Origin: Hyphomicrobiales bacterium
GTDB taxonomy: Bacteria > Pseudomonadota > Alphaproteobacteria > Rhizobiales > Beijerinckiaceae
Direction: 5' to 3'
NCBI GenBank assembly: GCA_947374125.1
Contig: CANCAR010000104.1
Location: 1-9,331 of the forward strand
DNA length: 9,331 nucleotides
The translations under genes were made by a program, and so were the position numbers. A model generated the notes under the pieces. It was given only the letters and a program-made list of their open reading frames with translations. It did not search any database and had not been told where the DNA came from. Shown here in pieces: positions 1-5,939 of this stretch. Every line of letters starts with the position of its first letter. The stretch's first letter is position 1.

Positions 1-585
1 CCAAAAGAACTGCCTCCCGACGAAACGGGGCTCTGGCTTGGTCCCGGGGCGCATTTGGTGCATTACCCCATTCGCCGTGGTGAACTGATCAATCTTGTGG
101 CGGTCACATCTGATCCTGAAAACGAGCCGGGCTGGTCACGCCACGGGGATGCCGCCAAAATCATAAAGCGGCTAGAGAGCTGGCATCCGATAGCGCAGAA
201 AGCCATCGCGGCGGTGGGCGATTGGACCATCTGGTCCCTCTATGACCGCCCTCCCCGCCAGCAATGGAGCCATAATCGCGTCACGCTTTTGGGCGATGCC
301 GCTCATCCTGTGCTGCCCTTTTTGGCCCAAGGCGGCGCGCTGGCTATTGAGGATGCTGCCGTCCTAGCCGATGAGATGGTCCACTCGCCAGCCGACCCAG
401 CGGCAGCATTTTTGAGATATGAAGCCCGCCGCAAGCCTCGTTCGGCGCGCGTTCAAGCCGCAGCACGGCAAAATGGATCTCTGTTTCATTTAAGTTGGCC
501 TTTTTCCATTGCCAGAGATTTTACCATGCAACGAACAAATATTTCTGATCGATATGATTGGTTATATGGTTGGGGTATCACTTAA
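1..585 (+). CDS. FAD-dependent monooxygenase (salicylate hydroxylase-like), 3' part
   Basis: C-terminal 194 residues of a flavoprotein hydroxylase of the group A (PHBH/salicylate hydroxylase/UbiH-like) fold; the reading frame is open at the left edge, so the start and the N-terminal GxGxxG Rossmann motif lie outside. Visible hallmarks are GPGAHLVHYPIRRGELINLV, typical of the substrate-domain sheet in salicylate-hydroxylase-like enzymes, and the second FAD-binding motif LLGDAAHPVLPFLAQGGALAIEDA (the GD motif that contacts the FAD ribityl chain), followed by the helix with ALAIEDAAVLA. The tail with RYEARRKPRSARVQ and a terminal DWLYGW is also common in this family. Such enzymes are soluble NAD(P)H-dependent hydroxylases of aromatic or quinone-like substrates; the actual substrate cannot be read from this fragment. 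The last ~50 bp become AT-rich, matching the gene downstream. Stop TAA at 583-585. Confidence 0.9.
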   Translation, partial: PKELPPDETGLWLGPGAHLVHYPIRRGELINLVAVTSDPENEPGWSRHGDAAKIIKRLESWHPIAQKAIAAVGDWTIWSLYDRPPRQQWSHNRVTLLGDAAHPVLPFLAQGGALAIEDAAVLADEMVHSPADPAAAFLRYEARRKPRSARVQAAARQNGSLFHLSWPFSIARDFTMQRTNISDRYDWLYGWGIT

Positions 586-618
586 TTTATGTATGGTAAC
601 TCTTTAGGTAAATTTTAA

Positions 619-909
619 ATGAAAAATATGTACTATGATATTACGAGCTTCACGTTTGAAGACGATCAATTTGCTCTAGAGAATATTGAATTGAATCGTC
701 ATTTATTTGATAAAATTGAATCCAATCGAATTGATCTCATAAACTTCGGTAATCGTAACGGCATATTCATCGCTCGATATGCGACCCATGACGCTTTTCT
801 TCGTGGGCGCGCCGTTAGTCAGCAGATTTTTGGCACCTTGGTTGGTAATCAAGCCGTCGATATCGACACACTACAATGGCACGAAGGGCAGGCGTTTATT
901 ACGCTTTGA
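619..909 (+). CDS. Small hypothetical protein, AT-rich gene
   Basis: Reading frame of 96 codons from ATG 619 to TGA 907-909. I do not recognise the family. The protein looks soluble and mixed alpha/beta, with an acidic N-terminal half (FTFEDDQFALENIEL) and no signal peptide, membrane segment or cysteine. Bases 541-720 are about 28 % GC by direct count, against about 50-55 % in flanking genes, and codons are A/T-ending in the first half; the second half returns towards local composition. A weak AGG at 606-608 precedes the ATG by 10 nt; the next ATG at 628 is an alternative start. A weak promoter-like pair (TTGGGG at 570-575, 16-nt spacer, TATGGT at 592-597) overlaps the end of the monooxygenase gene. 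Being in a clear gap between two real genes on the same strand and having no competing frame make it plausible; it may be recently acquired. Not certain to be expressed. Confidence 0.55.
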   Translation: MKNMYYDITSFTFEDDQFALENIELNRHLFDKIESNRIDLINFGNRNGIFIARYATHDAFLRGRAVSQQIFGTLVGNQAVDIDTLQWHEGQAFITL

Positions 910-976
910 CAAGTCCTTCATAAACGCCGATTCTTTGAGGCCTTGGGCGGGCATCATGCCCACCAAAGCCATGAAC

Positions 977-981
977 AAGGA
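977..981 (+). promoter_or_regulatory. Ribosome binding site deciding the ppk2 start
   Basis: AAGGA lies 6 nt before ATG 988. The same frame is open further upstream to a TTG at 943, but that start has no Shine-Dalgarno and would add 15 residues (GGHHAHQSHEQ...) unlike the family. The ATG at 988 is therefore preferred. Confidence 0.7.
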
Positions 982-987
982 TCGGCT

Positions 988-1809
988 ATGCCATCGGCAA
1001 AAGACCAACTGAATGCCTTGCGAGTAAAGCCCGGCGATAAGGTCGATTTAGACGCGATTGATCCTGCTGACACTAGCGTTGTGGGCGCTTCTGATGCCGC
1101 GCGTGCTGATTTAGCTGAGACCGTCGAAGCCATCAATCTTCTGCAAGATTGCCTTTATGCCGAAGGCCAACGAAGCCTGCTCGTCATTTTACAAGGCATG
1201 GACACCAGCGGAAAGGATGGCACCGTGCGCGGCGTATTTAACCCAACAGGCCCCATGGGCGTCACGGTCCAACCCTTCCGCAAACCATGTGGCGACGAGT
1301 TGATGCACGATTATCTATGGCGCGCCCATCTTGCCGCACCGCGGAAGGGCACGATCGCGATTTTTAACCGATCACACTATGAAGACGTGCTTATCACCAA
1401 AGTACGTAAACTATCCCCCCATAGCGAAATTGAAAAACGCTATGAGCAGATTAATAATTTTGAAAAGATGCTGGTTGAGAACGGCACCGTCATCCTCAAA
1501 TTCATGCTTCATATTTCAAAAGACGAACAAGGCAAGCGCTTGCAGCAGCGGCTAGACGAGCCCGATAAACAATGGAAATTCCAACCGGCCGACCTAGAAG
1601 ATCGGAAGGCATGGAAAGATTTCATGAATGCCTATGAAATCATGCTCTCGAGATGCTCCACGCCGTGGGCACCCTGGCATGTGATTCCTTCCGATCGTAA
1701 ATGGGCGCGCAATGCGGCCATTGCTAAAATTGTACTATCGACCCTTCAGGCCATGGACCCGAAATATCCCAAACCAGACTGGAAGCCCGGAGACTTTGTC
1801 ATCGACTGA
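988..1809 (+). CDS. ppk2: Polyphosphate kinase 2 family protein (polyphosphate:nucleotide phosphotransferase)
   Basis: Protein of 273 residues, the normal length for one-domain PPK2 proteins. These are cytosolic P-loop kinases that transfer phosphate between inorganic polyphosphate and nucleotides (AMP/ADP or GDP), linking the polyP store to nucleotide energy charge. Visible motifs: Walker A at about residues 70-78 (GMDTSGKDG), the FNRSHYEDV segment at 126-134 in the Walker-B position (aspartate/asparagine-RS-x-Y-E, typical of class III-like proteins), the lid with SKDEQGKRLQQRLDEPDKQWKF at about 177-198, and the conserved STPWAPWHVIPSDRKWARN near 224-242. The ~60-residue N-terminal extension (LRVKPGDKVDL...) is also found in class III/TIGR03709-type members. 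Substrate preference (AMP versus ADP/GDP) is inferred only by resemblance. Start ATG 988 is supported by a Shine-Dalgarno at 977-981. It is followed on the same strand, after 116 bp, by the glutamate-synthase-like gene. Confidence 0.93.
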   Translation: MPSAKDQLNALRVKPGDKVDLDAIDPADTSVVGASDAARADLAETVEAINLLQDCLYAEGQRSLLVILQGMDTSGKDGTVRGVFNPTGPMGVTVQPFRKPCGDELMHDYLWRAHLAAPRKGTIAIFNRSHYEDVLITKVRKLSPHSEIEKRYEQINNFEKMLVENGTVILKFMLHISKDEQGKRLQQRLDEPDKQWKFQPADLEDRKAWKDFMNAYEIMLSRCSTPWAPWHVIPSDRKWARNAAIAKIVLSTLQAMDPKYPKPDWKPGDFVID

Positions 1810-1925
1810 CATAGCCAAGTCACAAAAGTCATATGCATAATAGGCGATTGTATTGATCGATCTGGCTTGCGCTTTTTTAAAAAATGGCCACGATCAAAAC
1901 GTTTAAACAACTGGAAGTTGTGTTT

Positions 1926-3506
1926 ATGATTCGCTTTTCAACCTTGGCACTTGTCACCCTTGCAGCAATCATATGCTTGATTGGCTATCCGCTTCACCCT
2001 GTGGTTGCGGTGGGCTTTTGGATTTTTATGCCTCTAACGGTAATGGGTTTCTATCATTTGGTGCAGACAAAGCACAGTATTTTGCGAAATTACCCAGTCA
2101 TCGGGCTAGCGCGTTTCTTCTTGGAAAGCACGCGCAAGGAAATGCGGCAATATTTCATCGAGAGCGATACGGACGGCACACCTTTCAGCCGAAACAAGCG
2201 GTCGATTGTCTATCAACGAGCAAAAAGACAACTGGATAAGCGGCCCTTCGGTACCATTCTGGACGTTTACCAATCGGGCTTTGAATGGCTGACCCATTCA
2301 ATGGTGCCCAAGCGCCCCGATCCAGCAAGTTTTCGGATAAACATCGGTGGCCCCGATTGTTTAAAGCCCTATTCGGCGTCGGTATTTAACATTTCCGCCA
2401 TGAGCTTCGGATCGCTGAGTGCCAATGCGATTAAAGCGCTCAATAAAGGCGCGAAAATCGGTGGCTTCGCACATGACACCGGCGAAGGCAGCATTTCGGT
2501 GCATCATCGGGAATTCGGTGGAGATCTGATTTGGGAATTAGGCTCCGGCTATTTCGGCTGCCGCAATCCTGATGGCTCGTTCTCCGCGGAAAAATTCGCT
2601 GCCCAAGCGTGTGATCCGCAGATCAAGATGATCGAAATCAAACTCAGCCAAGGCGCTAAACCCGGCCATGGCGGCGTGCTTCCCGGCGCAAAAGTAACCG
2701 CCGAAATCGCCGAAGCCCGTGGCGTTCAGATTGGCGAAGATTGTATCTCGCCTGCCTCGCATCCTGCGTTTTCGACGCCCCGGGAGCTGATCAGCTTCAT
2801 CGTTGAACTCCGCCGTCTCTCCGAGGGTAAGCCGATTGGGTTCAAACTCTGCATCGGTGAAAAGAGTGAATTCATGGCGATGTGCAAAGCCATGGTAGAA
2901 ACCGGTGTGACGCCTGACTTTATTGTCGTCGATGGTGCCGAAGGCGGCACCGGTGCTGCACCGCTCGAATTTACCGATCATATGGGCATGCCCCTGCGCG
3001 ATGGGCTGAATTTCGTTCATTCGACGCTCATTGGCCTAGGATTGCGCGAACGGATCAAAATTGGAGCTGCAGGTAAAATTACCTCCGCCTTTGATATGGT
3101 GCGCGTCATGGCACTGGGTGCCGATTGGTGCAACGCCGCACGTGGCTTTATGTTTGCGCTGGGCTGCATTCAATCCCAAAGCTGCCATACAGACGAGTGC
3201 CCGGTTGGGGTGGCAACGCAAGACAAACTGCGCCAACGGGCCTTAATCGTTCCCGATAAGGCATCCCGTGTCGCTAATTTCCATGCCAACACGCTTCATG
3301 CGCTCGCCGAAGTCATTGGCGCGGCGGGTATGACCCACCCGACGGAAATGAAGGCACGGCAGTTGCATCGTCGCATTAGCCCCACCGAAACGCGCGATTT
3401 TGAAGAACTCTATCCGGTATTGCCAAGAGGAGCGCTGCTCTCCGGCATCGCAGCCTCGTCGCAGCAATCGCTATGGGAACACGCAAGCGCCGAACGCTTC
3501 TCTTAA
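1926..3506 (+). CDS. FMN-binding glutamate synthase family protein, membrane-anchored, stand-alone
   Basis: Protein of 526 residues related to the FMN/3Fe-4S synthase domain of GltB but without the N-terminal glutaminase (class II amidotransferase) domain and without the C-terminal beta-helix. The N-terminus has two hydrophobic stretches (about residues 4-20 and 24-44) predicted to anchor it in the inner membrane, followed by the family signature HSILRNYPVIG and RQYF. Core motifs: SAMSFGSLSANAIKALNKGA (158-177), TGEGSISVHH (185-194), KPGHGGVLPGAKVT (245-258), GKPIGFKLCIG (301-311), VVDGAEGGTGAAP (334-346) and the cysteines of the 3Fe-4S cluster, C414-x5-C420-x4-C425, with the same spacing as in GltB. 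The family (often annotated glutamate synthase/GltB2-like) has an unsettled physiological role; ammonia-dependent glutamate synthesis is not proven. ATG 1926 with GGAAG at 1913-1917 is preferred over ATG 1884, which has no Shine-Dalgarno and would put a 14-residue polar extension before the membrane anchor. Stop TAA at 3504-3506. Confidence 0.92.
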   Translation: MIRFSTLALVTLAAIICLIGYPLHPVVAVGFWIFMPLTVMGFYHLVQTKHSILRNYPVIGLARFFLESTRKEMRQYFIESDTDGTPFSRNKRSIVYQRAKRQLDKRPFGTILDVYQSGFEWLTHSMVPKRPDPASFRINIGGPDCLKPYSASVFNISAMSFGSLSANAIKALNKGAKIGGFAHDTGEGSISVHHREFGGDLIWELGSGYFGCRNPDGSFSAEKFAAQACDPQIKMIEIKLSQGAKPGHGGVLPGAKVTAEIAEARGVQIGEDCISPASHPAFSTPRELISFIVELRRLSEGKPIGFKLCIGEKSEFMAMCKAMVETGVTPDFIVVDGAEGGTGAAPLEFTDHMGMPLRDGLNFVHSTLIGLGLRERIKIGAAGKITSAFDMVRVMALGADWCNAARGFMFALGCIQSQSCHTDECPVGVATQDKLRQRALIVPDKASRVANFHANTLHALAEVIGAAGMTHPTEMKARQLHRRISPTETRDFEELYPVLPRGALLSGIAASSQQSLWEHASAERFS

Positions 3507-3528
3507 AAAATTCCCGTTAGGACTTTTT
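3506..3528. terminator. Possible bidirectional terminator between convergent genes
   Basis: Imperfect hairpin: AAAAA (3506-3510), one mismatch, TCC (3512-3514), loop CGTTA, GGA (3520-3522), one mismatch, TTTTT (3524-3528). It overlaps the last base of the TAA of the glutamate-synthase-like gene and the last codons of the glycosyltransferase, and gives a U-tract in either direction. The GC part of the stem is only 3 bp (TCC/GGA), so it would be weak; proposed from shape and position only. Confidence 0.3.
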
Positions 3529-4647
3529 ACGCCACACCAAAAGGCCGCTCGTGACGTAGTTAAACACCGCACCCGTCAACGCGCCCGCAAGGCCAGCAAC
3601 CCACCATTGCTGGCCTTCGGAGAAGATAAGCCGTGCGAGCCCGACATTGGCAATAACGCCAATGCTGCAGCTCGCGGCGAAGATTAAAAATCCCGGCACG
3701 AGCGCCCACCCCGAAATCCGGCGATCGCGATAGGTTAAACCGTTATTGAGCAGAAAATTACTCAGCATAGCAACAAAAGTGGCAAGTGTTTGCGCCACAT
3801 CAAAACCGTAAGCAGGCAGTCCGGCAAGCGCTGCCTTTAGCGCCAAAAGATGCACCACCACGCCGGATGCGCCAACAAGGCCGAACAAGAAAAACCGGAT
3901 AGGTACCAGCCTGCCGGTCAAATGATGCAGCAAAAAGCCCATATAATCGAACGCAACCCGGGCATCGAGCTTGCTTTCACCATGCTGACGTTCTCTAAAA
4001 ACGTATGGTGTTTCACGGATAACGAGCGGACGATCGGCTGTCGCCAATAAATCAGCCAAAATTTTAAAACCCTCGGTCGCGAGCTTCGGCGCAGCCGCCT
4101 CGACAAGCTCACGGCGGATCATAAAAAATCCGCTCATCGGGTCCTTAACCTCAGACTTAATAACAAGACGGGACAAAAAGCGCCCAAAATCGCTCACCAA
4201 GGACCGCTTACCCGACAGACCCGTAATCGCGTGACCTTCGCGCTCACGCGTCGCAATGACGAGATCGGTTCCCGTCGCGCGGATCAGCGCGAGCATCCGC
4301 ACCAATATGCGCTCATCATGCTGTAAATCGCCATCCATCACGGCGACATACAGTGCACTGGAAGCCAGTATCCCTTCAATGGAGGCACCTGAGAGCCCAC
4401 GGCGGCCAACCCGGCGGATGCACCGCACGCGCGGGTCCTTGGAAGCAATGGCTTTAACGCGCTCAGCCGTGCCATCGGGCGAATTATCATCAACGAAAAT
4501 GAGTTCCCAAGCCACATCCTGCAAAGCATCCGCCACAAGGCCAACGAGCAGACCGACATTCTCCGCTTCATTGAACACGGGCACGATCACCGAAAGCTCG
4601 GCCACCTTGCCCACACTGCCATCACCTTGCTGAAAAGCCATCATCAT
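3517..4647 (-). CDS. GT2 family glycosyltransferase fused to a GtrA-like membrane domain
   Basis: Protein of 376 residues from the first of three consecutive ATGs (4647, 4644, 4641). The N-terminal half is a dolichyl/polyprenyl-phosphate mannose synthase-like GT-A domain: SVIVPVFNEAENVG (19-32), the nucleotide-binding DDNSPDGT (53-60), the metal-binding MDGDLQHD (104-111, DxD type), DPMSGFFMIRREL (169-181) and the QHGESKL motif (221-227). The C-terminal ~125 residues form a GtrA domain with four likely membrane helices (about 250-270, 284-301, 315-340, 347-372) and a basic end (WRKKS). By family knowledge such fusions transfer a sugar from a nucleotide sugar to a polyprenyl phosphate at the inner membrane and help translocate the lipid-linked sugar for envelope glycan modification; the sugar here is unknown. 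It follows the aminomutase gene by about 20 bp on the same strand and is probably cotranscribed with it. The frame stays open to a TTG at 4665, but AGGG just before the ATGs favours one of these. Confidence 0.92.
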   Translation of the reverse strand: MMMAFQQGDGSVGKVAELSVIVPVFNEAENVGLLVGLVADALQDVAWELIFVDDNSPDGTAERVKAIASKDPRVRCIRRVGRRGLSGASIEGILASSALYVAVMDGDLQHDERILVRMLALIRATGTDLVIATREREGHAITGLSGKRSLVSDFGRFLSRLVIKSEVKDPMSGFFMIRRELVEAAAPKLATEGFKILADLLATADRPLVIRETPYVFRERQHGESKLDARVAFDYMGFLLHHLTGRLVPIRFFLFGLVGASGVVVHLLALKAALAGLPAYGFDVAQTLATFVAMLSNFLLNNGLTYRDRRISGWALVPGFLIFAASCSIGVIANVGLARLIFSEGQQWWVAGLAGALTGAVFNYVTSGLLVWRKKS

Positions 4648-4677
4648 CAACCCTATCGCTTGCAACCCTATCGCTTG
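4648..4677. repeat. Perfect 15-bp tandem duplication
   Basis: Two adjacent identical copies of CAACCCTATCGCTTG (4648-4662 and 4663-4677). On the minus strand the unit reads CAAGCGATAGGGTTG; it spans the last two codons and TAG stop of the aminomutase gene and the region just upstream of the glycosyltransferase ATGs. The second copy (read on the minus strand) repeats an in-frame TAG and supplies the AGGG that can act as the glycosyltransferase Shine-Dalgarno. Confidence 0.95.
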
Positions 4678-5735
4678 TCACCCGATTGAGGCGGATAAAC
4701 ATGCGTATAGCCCTGCCAGTCGGTCATGCGCCAGCCCTCCCCGTCGATATCGCAGGAAAGCGGCGCAATCGGCACCTTGCCGTGCCCTCCTGGCAGATCG
4801 ATCACATACGTAGGCTGAGCGAGCCCGGAAAGAGTGCCACGCAGCGCATCGATCAGCGCCTTGCCTTCCGTGATTCCCGTCCGCCAATGGGCTGTACCGG
4901 GGGCTAAATCACCGTGATGAAGGTAATACGGCTTAACGCCCGTTTCAACGAAACCACGCATCAAGGCCGTTAGCGTTGCGACATCATCGTTGACGCCTTT
5001 GAGCAAAACGGTCTGGCTGATCAAATAAATCCCTTGCGCCGAAAGTCTGGCTAAGGCGGCGATGGCATCGCTCGTTAATTCGCGCGGGTGATTGGCATGA
5101 ACAGCAAGCCAAACGCTTTTGCCCGAGGGCGTGAGCGCCCTGGCCAACTCTTCCGTTACCGCTTCCGGCATAACGACGGGCACCCGCGTATGCCAGCGGA
5201 CGATCTTGATATGCGAAATCGCGGCCAACCGTTCGCCAATCGCGGCCAATCGGCGCGGCGATAGAATTAAAGGATCGCCGCCGGTTATGACCACTTCCCA
5301 AATCTCGGAATGCGCGGCGAGGTAGGCGAATGCGGCATCCAGCGCCAGCTCCGATAACATCTCGCCTTTATCCGGCCCCACCATTTCGCGGCGGAAGCAA
5401 AAACGGCAATAGACCGGGCAAATATGCACAAGCTTTAAAAGCGCCCGGTCAGGGTATCGATGCACAATGCCCTCGACGGGAGAGTGGATGGCGTCGCCAA
5501 TCGGGTCAGCCTGTTCCTTGGGCGTAATCTCCAGCTCCCGATGATCAGGCAGGAACTGCAAGCCGATGGGATCGTTCGGATCATTCGGATCGATGAGCCT
5601 CGCCATCGCATCGGTTATGCCAATGGCGTAGCGCTCGGCCACCGGCAAAAGCGACTCCCGTGCCGCCTCGGCAACAAGGCCTGAACCAACGAGATCGTCC
5701 AGCGAGCGGAGAATTTTAGTCAAACGGTCTACCAC
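4668..5735 (-). CDS. Lysine-2,3-aminomutase-like radical SAM protein (KamA/EpmB family)
   Basis: Radical-SAM, PLP-dependent aminomutase of 355 residues from GTG 5735 (351 from TTG 5723). Motifs: C106-x3-C110-x2-C113 in ICPVYCRFCFRRE (4Fe-4S/SAM site), TGGDP (151-155), and PGGHGK with K320, the expected PLP Schiff-base lysine. Asp residues at the positions used by clostridial lysine aminomutase to hold the substrate appear kept: D276 in HHGDLAPGTAHWRT and D313 in VIDLPGGHGK. The cysteine-rich C-terminal zinc tail of the clostridial enzyme is absent, as in EpmB. Likely reaction: L-alpha-lysine to beta-lysine, possibly for elongation factor P modification together with EpmA; no efp or epmA gene is in this window, so free lysine as the substrate remains possible. 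The frame is open back to 5831, but that part translates the tRNA-Leu gene (MAKLVDARDLKSL... is a well-known tRNA artefact). No clear Shine-Dalgarno precedes GTG or TTG, so the exact start is uncertain. Confidence 0.9.
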   Translation of the reverse strand: MVDRLTKILRSLDDLVGSGLVAEAARESLLPVAERYAIGITDAMARLIDPNDPNDPIGLQFLPDHRELEITPKEQADPIGDAIHSPVEGIVHRYPDRALLKLVHICPVYCRFCFRREMVGPDKGEMLSELALDAAFAYLAAHSEIWEVVITGGDPLILSPRRLAAIGERLAAISHIKIVRWHTRVPVVMPEAVTEELARALTPSGKSVWLAVHANHPRELTSDAIAALARLSAQGIYLISQTVLLKGVNDDVATLTALMRGFVETGVKPYYLHHGDLAPGTAHWRTGITEGKALIDALRGTLSGLAQPTYVIDLPGGHGKVPIAPLSCDIDGEGWRMTDWQGYTHVYPPQSGDKR

Positions 5736-5750
5736 TATGTTGAAGTGGAA

Positions 5751-5837
5751 TGGTGCGGACAGCGGGAGTCGAACCCGCACAGTATTACTACCGAGGGATT
5801 TTAAGTCCCTTGCGTCTACCAGTTTCGCCATGTCCGC
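5751..5837 (-). tRNA. tRNA-Leu (anticodon UAA)
   Basis: An 87-nt class II tRNA with encoded CCA. Acceptor stem GCGGACA pairs with TGTCCGC, followed by discriminator A and CCA (3' end at 5751). The D-arm region reads TGGCGAAACTGGTAGACGCA. The anticodon stem AGGGA/TCCCT encloses the 7-nt loop CTTAAAA, giving anticodon TAA, which reads UUA (and UUG by wobble). A long variable arm of about 15 nt (CGGTAGTAATACTGT) is as expected for leucine tRNA. The T arm is GCGGG-TTCGACT-CCCGC. The aminomutase gene begins only about 15-27 bp after the CCA on the same strand, so the two could share a primary transcript that is processed at the tRNA 3' end. Confidence 0.97.
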
Positions 5838-5865
5838 CAGCCGCGAGAGGAGCGACTAAATCAAA

Positions 5866-5894
5866 GGGTTACAGAAGCGCAGTCTATGCGGCAA
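5866..5894 (-). promoter_or_regulatory. Possible sigma70-type promoter of tRNA-Leu
   Basis: On the minus strand TTGCCG (5889-5894) and TAACCC (5866-5871) are separated by exactly 17 nt. The predicted transcription start would lie about 20 nt before the tRNA 5' end at 5837. The -10 element is poor compared with TATAAT, so this rests mainly on the -35 match, spacing and position in the gap after thrS. Confidence 0.3.
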
Positions 5895-5939
5895 GGGGGT
5901 TGCCACCGAGAATGCACTTCTCTTGAGGAGAAAACCCCT

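Noticed and set aside
779..1012. 77-codon frame bridging the small hypothetical gene and ppk2
   Set aside because: It runs into ppk2 coding sequence out of frame and has no ribosome binding site.
1806..1841. CTGACA and CATAAT as a promoter for the glutamate-synthase-like gene
   Set aside because: The spacer of 24 nt is far from the usual 16-18 nt; no better pair was seen in the 116-bp gap.
2538..3020. 160-codon minus-strand frame inside the glutamate-synthase-like gene
   Set aside because: Shadow of a gene with all catalytic motifs intact on the plus strand.
5565..5600. Nine-base repeat coding DPNDPNDP in the aminomutase
   Set aside because: A DPxDPxDP-like stretch occurs at this point in the family, so it is not a new repeat expansion.
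5736..5831. N-terminal extension of the aminomutase beginning MAKLVDARDLKSL
   Set aside because: It is the in-frame translation of the tRNA-Leu gene and the bases just after it, not protein; the cloverleaf is complete on this strand.
5895..5939. Candidate thrS terminator with GGGGTT and AACCCC arms
   Set aside because: The arms are over 30 nt apart, the inner TTCTC/GAGAA stem is short and no U-run follows, so I cannot support a terminator.
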